Below are positions 1 through 8,056 of a stretch of DNA of 16,022 nucleotides, piece by piece. Position 1 is the stretch's first letter; each line of letters opens with the position of its first letter. Below the pieces are notes generated by a model. That model was not told where the DNA came from. It did no database searches and saw only the letters and a program-made list of their open reading frames with translations. Both the position numbers and the translations under genes were made by a program. Origin of the DNA: an uncultured Collinsella sp. (GTDB lineage Bacteria; Actinomycetota; Coriobacteriia; Coriobacteriales; Coriobacteriaceae); the NCBI GenBank assembly GCA_902478825.1, contig CABSMK010000022.1, positions 1 to 16,022 of the forward strand. Reading direction: 5' to 3'.

Positions 1-1632
1 AAGGAGGAGTTCTCCCACGAGAAGCTCTCCCCGGTCCTGGCCATGTACCACGCCAAGGACTTCCAGGAGGCCGTCGACAAGGCCGAGCACCTCGTGCTCG
101 CCGGTGGCCCGGGCCACACCGCCTCTCTGTACGTGCACCCCGCCCAGGCCGAGAAGATCAGCCTGTTCGAGCACGTCATGAAGGCCTGCCGTATCGTCAT
201 CAACACCCCGTCCTCGCACGGCGGCATCGGTGACCTGTACAACTTTGGCATGAAGCCGTCTCTGACCCTGGGCTGCGGCTCCTGGGGCGGCAACTCCGTC
301 TCCGAGAACGTTGGGGTGAAGCACTTGATCAACGTTAAGACTGTGGCCGAGCGCCGTGAGAACATGCTGTGGTTCCGCGCTCCCGAGAAGGTCTACTTCA
401 AGAAGGGTTCCACGCCCGTCGCCCTCGACGAGCTGGGCAACGTCATGGGCAAGAAGCGCGCCTTCATCGTCACCGACCAGTTCCTCTTCAAGAATGGCAA
501 CACCCGCGCCATCGAGGCCAAGCTCGACGAGATGGGCATCGCCCACGACTGCTTCTACGACGTCGAGCCCGATCCGTCGCTGCAGTGCGCACGTCGCGGC
601 GCCAAACAGATGGCTCTCTTTGAGCCGGACGTCATCATCGCCGTCGGCGGTGGCTCCGCTATGGACGCCGGCAAGATCATGTGGATGATGTACGAGCACC
701 CCGAGTGCAAGTTTGAGGACATGGCCATGGACTTCATGGACATCCGCAAGCGTATCTTCACCTTCCCCGAGATGGGCAAGAAGGCCTACTTCGTCGCCGT
801 CCCGACCTCTTCGGGTACCGGCTCCGAGTGCACGCCGTTCGCCATCATCACCGACAAGGAGACCGGCATCAAGTGGCCGCTCGCCGACTACGCGCTGCTC
901 CCCAACATGGCTATCGTCGACGCCGACAACTGCATGACCGCCCCGCGCGGCCTGACCGCTGCCTCCGGCATCGACGTCATGACCCACGCCATCGAGTCCT
1001 ACGTCTCCATCATGGCTTCCGACTACACCAAGGGCCTCTCCGAGCGCGCTGCCAAGCTCGTCTTCGAGAACCTGCCCTCCAGCTTCACGAACGGCGCCAA
1101 GGACCCGCACGCCCGCGAGGAGATGCACAACGCCTCCTGCATGGCCGGTATGGCCTTCGCCAACGCCTTCCTGGGCCTCAACCACTCCATGGCCCACAAG
1201 CTCGGCGCTTTCCATCACCTGCCCCACGGCCTCGCAAACGCTGTCATCCTGACCCGCGTCATGCGCTACAACGCCGCCGAGGCTCCCGTCAAGATGGGTA
1301 CCTTCTCCCAGTATCCTTACCCCAACGCGCTGCACAACTACGCCGAGATGGCCAAGTACTGCGGCATCGAGGGCAAGGACGACAAGGAGGTCTTCGAGAA
1401 CTTCATCACGAAGCTCGAAGAGCTCAAGGACTTCATCGGCGTCAAGAAGACCATCGCCGACTACGGTGTTGACGAGCAGTACTTCCTCGACACCCTCGAC
1501 GAAATGACCGAGCAGGCATTCAACGACCAGTGCACCGGCGCCAACCCGCGCTACCCGCTCATGAGCGAGATCAAGGAGCTCTACCTGGACGCCTACTACG
1601 GCCGCGAGCCCCAGGATTACGCCGTCTGCTAG
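1..1632 (+). CDS. adhE: Bifunctional acetaldehyde-CoA / alcohol dehydrogenase AdhE (5'-truncated by window edge)
   Basis: AdhE reduces acetyl-CoA to acetaldehyde and then ethanol, using NADH in mixed-acid/ethanol fermentation in the cytoplasm; family members form spirosome filaments. The reading frame is open from base 1, so the ATG at 43 is internal and the true start lies upstream. What remains (about 543 codons of a family length near 870) is the tail of the aldehyde dehydrogenase domain, with the NTPSSHGGIGDLYNF and CGSWGGNS blocks at 211-297, followed by the complete iron-dependent alcohol dehydrogenase domain. The ADH domain carries the GGGSAMD nucleotide-binding loop at 646-666. The expected Fe ligands are present: Asp at 973 and His at 985 (DxxxH), His at 1183 and His at 1225. 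The catalytic Cys of the ALDH half would lie outside the window. The ADPRYP-like C-terminal block (CTGANPRYPL) is intact. The identification is very secure. Confidence 0.97.
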   Translation, partial: KEEFSHEKLSPVLAMYHAKDFQEAVDKAEHLVLAGGPGHTASLYVHPAQAEKISLFEHVMKACRIVINTPSSHGGIGDLYNFGMKPSLTLGCGSWGGNSVSENVGVKHLINVKTVAERRENMLWFRAPEKVYFKKGSTPVALDELGNVMGKKRAFIVTDQFLFKNGNTRAIEAKLDEMGIAHDCFYDVEPDPSLQCARRGAKQMALFEPDVIIAVGGGSAMDAGKIMWMMYEHPECKFEDMAMDFMDIRKRIFTFPEMGKKAYFVAVPTSSGTGSECTPFAIITDKETGIKWPLADYALLPNMAIVDADNCMTAPRGLTAASGIDVMTHAIESYVSIMASDYTKGLSERAAKLVFENLPSSFTNGAKDPHAREEMHNASCMAGMAFANAFLGLNHSMAHKLGAFHHLPHGLANAVILTRVMRYNAAEAPVKMGTFSQYPYPNALHNYAEMAKYCGIEGKDDKEVFENFITKLEELKDFIGVKKTIADYGVDEQYFLDTLDEMTEQAFNDQCTGANPRYPLMSEIKELYLDAYYGREPQDYAVC

Positions 1633-1649
1633 TTTTAGCACGGTTTTTA

Positions 1650-1688
1650 ACGGCGGGGGTGCACGGGTGTTTCACACACCCCCGCCGT
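1650..1688 (+). terminator. Stem-loop after adhE, probable terminator
   Basis: A perfect 12-bp GC-rich inverted repeat (1650-1661 pairing with 1677-1688) sits 17 nt after the adhE stop, with a 15-nt loop. The following bases (CGCTTCTATC) are only weakly T-rich, so termination may be partial or may mainly protect the 3' end. The kinase gene begins 32 nt further on and may receive readthrough, as no clear promoter is visible in the gap. Confidence 0.55.
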
Positions 1689-1720
1689 CGCTTCTATCGC
1701 ATCGTTGAAAGGATGCAACC

Positions 1721-2485
1721 ATGCTGCTACCCGATTCCAAGACCGAGCTCGTCCGCCGTGGCAACAAGGTCGTTTACGACCTGGGCGACAAGATTGTCAA
1801 GGTCTTTAACGAGACCAAGCCTGTCTCCGACGTGTTCAACGAGGCTTTGAATCTTGCCCGCATCAATGAGTGCGGCATCCGCAGCCCCAAGGCGCTCGAG
1901 GTTTCCCAGCTCGAGAACGCCAACGGCTGGGCGCTCGTGACCGAGAAGGTTCCGGGCACCACCCTTGCCGAGAAGATGACTGCCGAGCCCCAGCGCTTTG
2001 GTGAGTACCTCGAGATGTTCGTCGACCTCCAGATCGAGATCCACGGCTACACCTCCCCGCTGCTCAACCGTCAGCGCGACAAGTACGCCCGCATGATCGA
2101 CAGCCTTGATCAGCTCAATGCCACCACGCGCTACAACCTTCAGGAGCGTCTGGACGGCATGACCAAGGAGTTCAAGGTCTGCCACGGCGACTTCAACCCC
2201 TCCAACGTCATCGTCGGCGACGACGGCCAGCTCTATGTGTGCGACTGGGCACACGCCACCCAGGGCTCCCCTGCTGCCGACGTTGCCACCACCTACCTGC
2301 TCTTTGCCCTCAACAGCAAGGATCAGGCTGAGGCCTACCTGGAGCTCTACTGCGACCGCGCCGACATGCCCATGCAGGTCGTGCGTCAGTGGACGAGCAT
2401 CGTCGCCGCTTCCGAGCTCGCTCGTAAGCGCAACGTGAACGATGAGTTCCTGAAGAACTGGATCGACGTCGTCGATTATCAGTAA
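1721..2485 (+). CDS. Phosphotransferase of the aminoglycoside phosphotransferase (APH) / choline kinase fold, substrate unknown
   Basis: A 254-residue cytoplasmic protein with the core of the APH/choline-kinase fold. The catalytic-loop motif CHGDFNPSNVIV includes His155, Asp157 (the likely base) and Asn162. The metal-binding Asp175 is in CDWAHA, the counterpart of the protein-kinase DFG aspartate. The N-terminal part has a VVYDLGDKIVKVF strand-lysine segment that would hold the ATP-binding Lys, and an LVTEKVPGTTL hinge. The start is supported by GAAAGGA at 1707-1713, seven bases before the ATG. The gene stands alone between adhE and a strong terminator, so context does not reveal the substrate. 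Such proteins phosphorylate sugars, amino alcohols, antibiotics or other small molecules; resistance should not be assumed. The fold assignment is firm, the substrate is not. Confidence 0.85.
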   Translation: MLLPDSKTELVRRGNKVVYDLGDKIVKVFNETKPVSDVFNEALNLARINECGIRSPKALEVSQLENANGWALVTEKVPGTTLAEKMTAEPQRFGEYLEMFVDLQIEIHGYTSPLLNRQRDKYARMIDSLDQLNATTRYNLQERLDGMTKEFKVCHGDFNPSNVIVGDDGQLYVCDWAHATQGSPAADVATTYLLFALNSKDQAEAYLELYCDRADMPMQVVRQWTSIVAASELARKRNVNDEFLKNWIDVVDYQ

Positions 2486-2517
2486 TATCTGAGCGATTTA
2501 TTTCGCATCGGAGGCAC

Positions 2518-2562
2518 AAGGAAAACCCCGAAGCTCATATGGGCTGCGGGGTTTTCCTTTTT
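2518..2562 (+). terminator. Rho-independent terminator of the APH-fold kinase gene
   Basis: A perfect 13-bp inverted repeat (2518-2530 with 2547-2559) containing an AAAACCCCG/CGGGGTTTT core, a 16-nt loop and a run of five T at 2558-2562. It lies 32 nt after the kinase stop. It faces the proS terminator that follows, so the two convergent transcription units are well separated. Confidence 0.9.
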
Positions 2563-2582
2563 AGATATCGAGGATGCCACAA

Positions 2583-2634
2583 GATAAAAGGACGGCCCGC
2601 ATCTCCCCGATCTGGAGAAATGCGGGGCCGCCCC
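2583..2634 (-). terminator. Rho-independent terminator of the pyrH-proS operon
   Basis: On the - strand a long GC-rich stem (2634-2614 pairing with 2606-2590, with two small bulges and a 7-nt loop) is followed by CTTTTATC. It begins 29 nt after the proS stop codon. This closes the eight-gene housekeeping operon and, with the + strand terminator at 2518-2562, fills the 178-nt convergent intergenic gap. Confidence 0.85.
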
Positions 2635-2663
2635 ACATATCGAACTACAAGCGAAATCGTCGA

Positions 2664-4385
2664 TTAACGGCGGGCCACCTTAACAAGCTCGGCAACCTTG
2701 GCGACGATCTCGTCGATCGCCACGTCCTCGCGCTCTCCCGTGGCACGGTCCTTGAGCTCGACGGTGCCGTTCTTAAGACCACGCTTGCCGAGCACCACCT
2801 GATACGGGAAGCCCATGAGGTCGTTATCGGCAAACTTAAAGCCGGGACGCTCATCGCGGTCGTCGACGACGACCTCGATACCCTCGGAACACAGGCCATC
2901 AACAATCTGCTCGCAGACGGTAGCGCACTCTTCCTTCTTGGGATCAAGCGGAATCACCGCGACCTCGTACGGGGCAACGGAGACCGGCCAGACGATGCCG
3001 TGCTCGTCGTTGTGCTGCTCCACGACGGCAGCAAGCGAGCGGGACACACCAACGCCGTAGCAACCCATGATGAGCGGTTTCTCCTTGCCGTCCTCATCCA
3101 TAAAGGTGGCACCCATGGCCTCGGAATACTTGGTGCCCAGCTGGAAGACCTGAGAGACCTCGATGCCGCGGGCAGCGGAGAGCGGCTTCCCGCAGTGCGG
3201 GCAGGGGTCACCGGCGACAACGGTGACCAGATCGGCCCACTCATCGACGGTGAAGTCACGCTCGGGGCAGGCACCGGTAAAGTGATAATCGACCTCGTTG
3301 GCACCGCAGGCCCACTGTTTGGAATCGCGCAGGCTCTCGTCGCACACCAGGCGAATGCCATCGGGCAGGTTAACCGGTCCGATAAAGCCCTTGTGCAGAC
3401 CGTTCGCCTGAAGCTCCTCGTCGGTCATCATGCGATAGCCCTTGCCAAAGACATGCTCGGCCTTGCAATCGTTGAGCTCGTGATCGCCCGGAACAATGGC
3501 CACGACCGGCTTGCCCTCGGCGTCGATGAGTGCCAGCGACTTGCGCGTGCCGTTCTCGGGGAACCCAAAGAACTTAGCAACAGCCTCAATGGTGCCCATG
3601 CCCGGAGTCTCAACCTTGGTGAGCGTACCGTCACCAGGACCCTCGGTCACGACGACCTTGGTGCTTGCCGCCTCGTCATCGGCAGCAAAGCCGCAATCGT
3701 CGCAGTAGACGAGCGAAGCCTCGCCGGCGTCAGCCAAAGCCATGTACTCGACGGAGGTATCGCCACCGATCTCGCCAGAATCGGCGACGACGGGCAGAGC
3801 CTTGATGTAGCAGCGCTCGCAGATATTGGCGTACGCCTGCTTCATCTTGTCGTACTCCTCCTGCAGGCTCTCCTGCGTGGCGGAGAAGCTGTAGGCGTCC
3901 TTCATGATGAACTCGCGACCGCGCATCAGGCCAAAGCGGGGGCGGAACTCGTCGCGGAACTTATCCTGGATGTGGTAGAGGTTAACGGGTAGCTGCTTGT
4001 AGGAGCGCAGCTCATTGCGCACCAGGGCCGTGACGGTCTCCTCGTGCGTGGGGCCCAGGACGAACTCGCGACCGTGACGGTCGTCAAAGCGCACAAGCTC
4101 CTTGCCATAGGCGTCGATGCGGCCGGACTCACGCCACAACTCGGCATCGACCATGATAGGCATCATAAGCTCCTGGGCGCCGGCGGCGTCCATCTCGTCG
4201 CGCACGATGTTCTCGATCTTGCGAATCGAGCGCCAAGCAAGCGGCAGGTAGGAATATAGACCGGCGGCCTCCTTGCGGATCATGCCGGCACGGAGCAGCA
4301 GACGGTGGCTGGCGAGCTCAGCGTCCGCCGGATCCTCTTTAAGCGTCGGCGCATAAAGCTTAGACATATACATTGCTCGGGTCAT
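2664..4385 (-). CDS. proS: Prolyl-tRNA synthetase, bacterial type with editing domain
   Basis: A class II aminoacyl-tRNA synthetase that charges tRNA-Pro with proline in the cytoplasm. At 573 residues it matches the usual bacterial-type enzyme. Visible parts in order: the N-terminal MSKLYAPTLKE start block; the motif 2 region near residues 143-165 (FRDEFRPRFG, then GREFIMKDAYSF); a YbaK-like editing insertion around 230-390 that removes mischarged Ala-tRNA-Pro; motif 3 near 441-455 (GCYGVGVSRSLAA); and the anticodon-binding domain from about 466 to the end. The start is set by GAGGAG at 4392-4397, six bases before the ATG. The ATG follows the ispG TAA directly, so translation is probably coupled. 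It is the last gene of the operon. Confidence 0.97.
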   Translation of the reverse strand: MTRAMYMSKLYAPTLKEDPADAELASHRLLLRAGMIRKEAAGLYSYLPLAWRSIRKIENIVRDEMDAAGAQELMMPIMVDAELWRESGRIDAYGKELVRFDDRHGREFVLGPTHEETVTALVRNELRSYKQLPVNLYHIQDKFRDEFRPRFGLMRGREFIMKDAYSFSATQESLQEEYDKMKQAYANICERCYIKALPVVADSGEIGGDTSVEYMALADAGEASLVYCDDCGFAADDEAASTKVVVTEGPGDGTLTKVETPGMGTIEAVAKFFGFPENGTRKSLALIDAEGKPVVAIVPGDHELNDCKAEHVFGKGYRMMTDEELQANGLHKGFIGPVNLPDGIRLVCDESLRDSKQWACGANEVDYHFTGACPERDFTVDEWADLVTVVAGDPCPHCGKPLSAARGIEVSQVFQLGTKYSEAMGATFMDEDGKEKPLIMGCYGVGVSRSLAAVVEQHNDEHGIVWPVSVAPYEVAVIPLDPKKEECATVCEQIVDGLCSEGIEVVVDDRDERPGFKFADNDLMGFPYQVVLGKRGLKNGTVELKDRATGEREDVAIDEIVAKVAELVKVARR

Positions 4386-5468
4386 TTATTTCTCCTCAAT
4401 AAGCTTGTCGACCTCGGCCATAAGCGCGTCGACAATTTGGTCCTCAGCTACTTTACCAATGATCTGGCCATGCGAAAAGAGCAAGGCCTGACCACGTCCG
4501 CAAGCAACGCCCAGATCGGCATCAGAAGCCTCGCCGGGGCCATTAACGGCACATCCCATCACAGCGATCGAAAGCGGCGCGGAGTAGTTCTTAAGCCGCT
4601 CGGTAACCTCCTCGGCAATGGGAATAAGGTTAACCTGGCAGCGGGCGCATGTGGGGCACGAGACAATCTCGGGGCCACGGCGACGCAGGCCCAACGACTG
4701 CAGAATACCCCAGGCAACCGGCGGCTCCTCAACCGGATCGGCTGTGAGCGACACACGCATGGTGTCGCCAATGCCTTCGGAAAGCAAGATACCCAAGCCT
4801 ACAGAGCTCTTGATGGTGCCCTGGAGCTTGGTCCCCGCCTCCGTCACGCCCAGGTGAAGCGGAACGTGGGGAATCTCACGCGACAGGGCTCGATAGGTAT
4901 CAAGCGTCGTTTGCACGCTATGGGCCTTGGCCGAAAGCACAATGTTCGTAAAACCGCGGTCCTCAAAGTGCTTGACGAAGCGCTCGCTCGACATCACGAG
5001 CTTTTCGGGCTGCGTGAGGTCGTCGCGCTCGGCGATATCCTGCTCGAGCGAACCGGCATTGACGCCGATACGAATCGCGCACCCAGCGGCGCCCGCGGCA
5101 TCGATCACGGCATCGACCTTAGCCCAATCGCCAATGTTGCCGGGATTGATGCGCAGCTTGGCAGCACCGGCCTCAACGGCACCAATGGCGAGCTTATGGT
5201 TAAAGTGAATATCGGCGACGATCGGCACCGGGGACTCAGCACAGATGGTGCGGAAACCCTCAAGCGCGGCCTCGGTGGGCACGCTCACGCGCACGATATC
5301 GCAGCCAGCCTGCGCCAACGCGCACACTTGCGCAAGCGTTGCCTGGGCATCAGCGGTATCGGTGCAGGTCATGGACTGAACCACGACCGGAGCGCCGCCA
5401 CCGATCTGCACGCCGCCCACATGCACGGGGCGCGTCAACTCGCGAGGCAAAGGATGGGATAAAGACAA
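4386..5468 (-). CDS. ispG: 4-hydroxy-3-methylbut-2-enyl diphosphate synthase (IspG/GcpE)
   Basis: A [4Fe-4S] enzyme of the DXP (MEP) pathway that turns methylerythritol cyclodiphosphate into HMBPP. The N-terminal barrel is typical (VVVQSMTCTDT; LRINPGNIGD). The cluster ligands are visible in the C-terminal part as CPTC and in GCAVNGPGE, whose Glu is also a family ligand. I take a TTG at 5466-5468 as the start, giving 360 residues. It lies eight bases after AGGGGAG (5477-5483), a strong Shine-Dalgarno sequence that overlaps the rseP stop. The frame stays open further upstream to an ATG inside rseP, but that would add a Cys/Leu-rich segment unlike IspG. The gene lies between rseP and proS and abuts proS with no gap. 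Confidence 0.95.
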   Translation of the reverse strand: MSLSHPLPRELTRPVHVGGVQIGGGAPVVVQSMTCTDTADAQATLAQVCALAQAGCDIVRVSVPTEAALEGFRTICAESPVPIVADIHFNHKLAIGAVEAGAAKLRINPGNIGDWAKVDAVIDAAGAAGCAIRIGVNAGSLEQDIAERDDLTQPEKLVMSSERFVKHFEDRGFTNIVLSAKAHSVQTTLDTYRALSREIPHVPLHLGVTEAGTKLQGTIKSSVGLGILLSEGIGDTMRVSLTADPVEEPPVAWGILQSLGLRRRGPEIVSCPTCARCQVNLIPIAEEVTERLKNYSAPLSIAVMGCAVNGPGEASDADLGVACGRGQALLFSHGQIIGKVAEDQIVDALMAEVDKLIEEK

Positions 5469-5476
5469 TCCAAACA

Positions 5477-5483
5477 CTCCCCT
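5477..5483 (-). promoter_or_regulatory. Shine-Dalgarno of ispG, overlapping the rseP stop codon
   Basis: AGGGGAG on the - strand shares bases with the TAG of rseP (5482-5484) and lies eight bases before the TTG at 5468. It decides the ispG start and suggests that ribosomes finishing rseP re-initiate on ispG. Confidence 0.7.
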
Positions 5484-6843
5484 ACAGAATAAATCGAAGG
5501 ATGTCGGAACGAAGCATATAGACAAACAGCAGCACAAAGAGCGCGATGCCCACATAGCTCACAATCGTCTGGACCTTGAGCGGAAGCTCGCGGCCAGCAA
5601 TCTTTTGAATGATCTCGATGACCAGCTTGCCGCCATCGAGTGGTGGGATGGGCAGCAGGTTCATAAAGCCAAGCGAGAACGAAATGAGGGCGGCAAACGA
5701 AAGGAACGTGGCAGGGCCGGCAGCAGCAGCCTGTGAGGACATAACGCTAATGCCCACGATCGAAGAAGACTGATCGAGAATCTCCATCGTATGCTGCGGC
5801 TGGAGCAGGCGCATCACGCCCTCCGCTGTCTGCATGACATAGGAGAACGAAAGGCGAGCCGACGTGATGGGGTCTAAACGGACCACCTGCGTAGAGGCAT
5901 ACACACCTAGGCGCTCGTCCTCTTTGAGCGCAACCGAGGTCGAATGCTGCTTGCCGTCGCGCTCATACTCAATGGCGATATCGTCCTTACCGGCGGCCTT
6001 GCCGATGGCATCGTAAACGTCCATCCAGGTAGAGCACGATACTCCGTCAACCGAAAGGATCGCGTCGCCGCCCTCGATACCCGCCTTGGCGGCAATAGAC
6101 CCCTCGTCAACCTGACCGATCACGTTGGTATCCATCGGCACGGTGACACCCGCAATAGAGTAGATGCTCATAAGCAGCAAAAAGCCCGTCAGGATATTGA
6201 CGAGAATGCCCGCGAGCAGCATAAAGGCGCGCTTGAGAAAACCCTGGCCCAGATAGGTATGCGAACGCTCTTGCGCAAGGAACTCGGCTTCGCCGCACGG
6301 CAGCTCCCACACATCGCCCTCGGTAGTCGCATGCTCTCGATCGAAACGGCGGCCGTCAAAGGTGGTGTAACCCGCCGCATCTCGCGGCAGCGTCTGATAC
6401 TTGGTGGGATAGTAGCTCGGCGAGGGCTTCTCCCCTTCCTCATACCAAGGCGCGATAGAGCCCCAACCCAAGAGCAAGGCGCATGCCTCGAGCACAACCT
6501 CCTCGGATAGCTCGAGCTCGACAGCAAGGTCGACCACGGTCACGCGACCATGACGATAGATAGCCGCGAGCACACGATCGGCACACGAGACGTCGGTCGG
6601 ATCCATACCGCAGATGGCAGCGTAGCCACCCAGCAGCAGCGGGGTCACGCCAAACTTGGTTCCAATGCGACGCGACGTGTAATGGATGTCAAAGCGGCAC
6701 GGCAGGCCCAAAAAGAACTCGGTCACACGGACGCCGCAGGCACGCGCCGCCAAAAAGTGGCCGCCCTCGTGCAAAAACACGAGGACGGAAAGCATCAGCA
6801 GGCCCCAAAAGACCGATGAGAGAACGCTCAGAACAGTATCCAT
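5482..6843 (-). CDS. rseP: RseP-family site-2 protease (M50 metallopeptidase) with an unusual cytoplasmic insertion
   Basis: An intramembrane zinc protease, 453 residues from the ATG at 6843. The HEGGH zinc motif (residues 25-29) ends the first membrane segment (about 8-28). Further segments are about 207-232, 376-399 and 424-445, and NLLPIPPLDGG (395-405) supplies the third metal ligand. One PDZ domain lies around 240-315; E. coli RseP has two. Between the LLLGGYA block and the second membrane segment there are about 115 extra residues (81-195), including a winged-helix-like stretch at 87-133. The start is uncertain: AAGGA lies 15 nt before this ATG and directly against a TTG at 6858 that would add five residues. 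The family cleaves anti-sigma factors and signal-peptide remnants; the substrate here is unknown. It sits between dxr and ispG, as in other Actinomycetota. Confidence 0.93.
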   Translation of the reverse strand: MDTVLSVLSSVFWGLLMLSVLVFLHEGGHFLAARACGVRVTEFFLGLPCRFDIHYTSRRIGTKFGVTPLLLGGYAAICGMDPTDVSCADRVLAAIYRHGRVTVVDLAVELELSEEVVLEACALLLGWGSIAPWYEEGEKPSPSYYPTKYQTLPRDAAGYTTFDGRRFDREHATTEGDVWELPCGEAEFLAQERSHTYLGQGFLKRAFMLLAGILVNILTGFLLLMSIYSIAGVTVPMDTNVIGQVDEGSIAAKAGIEGGDAILSVDGVSCSTWMDVYDAIGKAAGKDDIAIEYERDGKQHSTSVALKEDERLGVYASTQVVRLDPITSARLSFSYVMQTAEGVMRLLQPQHTMEILDQSSSIVGISVMSSQAAAAGPATFLSFAALISFSLGFMNLLPIPPLDGGKLVIEIIQKIAGRELPLKVQTIVSYVGIALFVLLFVYMLRSDILRFIL

Positions 6844-6868
6844 AAAACGAAAAAGCAATCCTTATGGG

Positions 6869-8056
6869 TTAGGAACGGGTTGCGGCGAGCGCCTGCGCAG
6901 CCTTTTCACGCGCCCACGCATCGATGTCGCGAAGCTGCTCAAACGAATCAACCGCCTGCTTATCGTGGGCATCCATGCAGGATTCCACAATGCGATCGAT
7001 ATCGGTAAAGCAGCAGCCATCGTGCAGGAAAGCATCGACGGCGACCTCGTTGGCGGCATTGAGCACGCACGGCATGGTGCCACCCGTCTTGCCGGCACGT
7101 TCGGCCAGTGCCAGACAGCGGAAGGTATCCATGTCGGCAGCATCAAACGTGAGCTGCCCCAGCTCGCGGAAATCGATACGAGGCGCCGGGGTATCCCAAC
7201 GCTCGGGATACGAGAACGCGAACTGGATGGGAATACGCATGTCGGAAGCACCGAGATGCGCCATCACGGAGCCGTCGGCGAACTCGACCATAGAGTGAAT
7301 CTTGGACTGACGCTGCACGACCACGTTAATGAAATCGAGGTCGCAGTTAAACAGATGCATGGCCTCAATGCGCTCCAGGCCCTTGTTCATGAGGGTGGCG
7401 GAGTCGATGGTGATCTTGGCACCCATGGCCCACGTGGGATGTGCGAGGGCATCGGCACGCGTCACGCGGTCGAGCTCGTCGCGGGTGCGACCAAAGAACG
7501 GACCGCCCGAGCAGGTGAGCCAAATACAATGAGCCTCGCGTGGGTTCTCCCCCAGATAGCACTGGTAGATGGCGGAGTGCTCAGAGTCGACTGGAATAAG
7601 CTGGCCCGGTTGCGCCAACGGCATAAGCAAGTCGCCGCCGACGACGAGGGACTCCTTGTTGGCAAGGGCAAGACGCTTATTCGAGGTCAAGGCCGCATGG
7701 CTCGCCTCGAGACCGGCGGCGCCCACAATAGCGACGAGCACGCAGTCGACATCGTCGCGACGCGCGAGCTCGCAAACCGCCTGCGCGCCAACGCCGAGCT
7801 TCGTTCCCTCGGGCAACTCCTGCAGCACGGCGTCATCGCCATGAGCGACATCGGCCACGGCAACCGCCGGAACCGAGAACTCGCGGGCAGCGGCAACGAG
7901 CTCGGAGGTACTGGAGTTAACGGACAGCGCCGTCACCTGCAGGCGATCGGCATGCTGACGGCACACATCGAGTGCCTGGGTGCCGATAGAGCCCGTACAG
8001 CCCAGGATGGCAACACGGAGACGTCCATCGGAGCCATACGTCGTCTGGAAGGACAT
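6869..8056 (-). CDS. dxr: 1-deoxy-D-xylulose 5-phosphate reductoisomerase
   Basis: The first committed enzyme of the DXP/MEP isoprenoid pathway. It converts DXP to methylerythritol phosphate with NADPH and a divalent metal, and is the fosmidomycin target. The 395-residue protein shows the NADPH loop GCTGSIG (19-25), metal ligands Asp157 and Glu159 in DSEHSA, Glu228 in NKGLERIEA, and the substrate-loop region CSGGPFF. The ATG at 8056 overlaps the cdsA stop by one base (TAATG) and has GGAGG nine bases upstream. The frame is open further upstream, but an ATG at 8101 would lie inside cdsA and add residues not typical of Dxr. It shares the operon with ispG and uppS. Confidence 0.96.
   Translation of the reverse strand: MSFQTTYGSDGRLRVAILGCTGSIGTQALDVCRQHADRLQVTALSVNSSTSELVAAAREFSVPAVAVADVAHGDDAVLQELPEGTKLGVGAQAVCELARRDDVDCVLVAIVGAAGLEASHAALTSNKRLALANKESLVVGGDLLMPLAQPGQLIPVDSEHSAIYQCYLGENPREAHCIWLTCSGGPFFGRTRDELDRVTRADALAHPTWAMGAKITIDSATLMNKGLERIEAMHLFNCDLDFINVVVQRQSKIHSMVEFADGSVMAHLGASDMRIPIQFAFSYPERWDTPAPRIDFRELGQLTFDAADMDTFRCLALAERAGKTGGTMPCVLNAANEVAVDAFLHDGCCFTDIDRIVESCMDAHDKQAVDSFEQLRDIDAWAREKAAQALAATRS

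Noticed and set aside
2574..3992. A 472-codon open frame on the + strand antisense to proS
   Set aside because: It crosses the operon terminator and the proS coding sequence, has no recognisable domain, and is explained by codon bias of proS. Similar long antisense frames over ispG (4305-5462) and over rseP/dxr (6686-8257) were dismissed for the same reason.
5469..5555. N-terminal extension of ispG to an ATG inside rseP
   Set aside because: The extra residues are Cys/Leu/Phe-rich and only reflect another frame of the rseP membrane segment. The TTG at 5468 has a strong Shine-Dalgarno at normal spacing.
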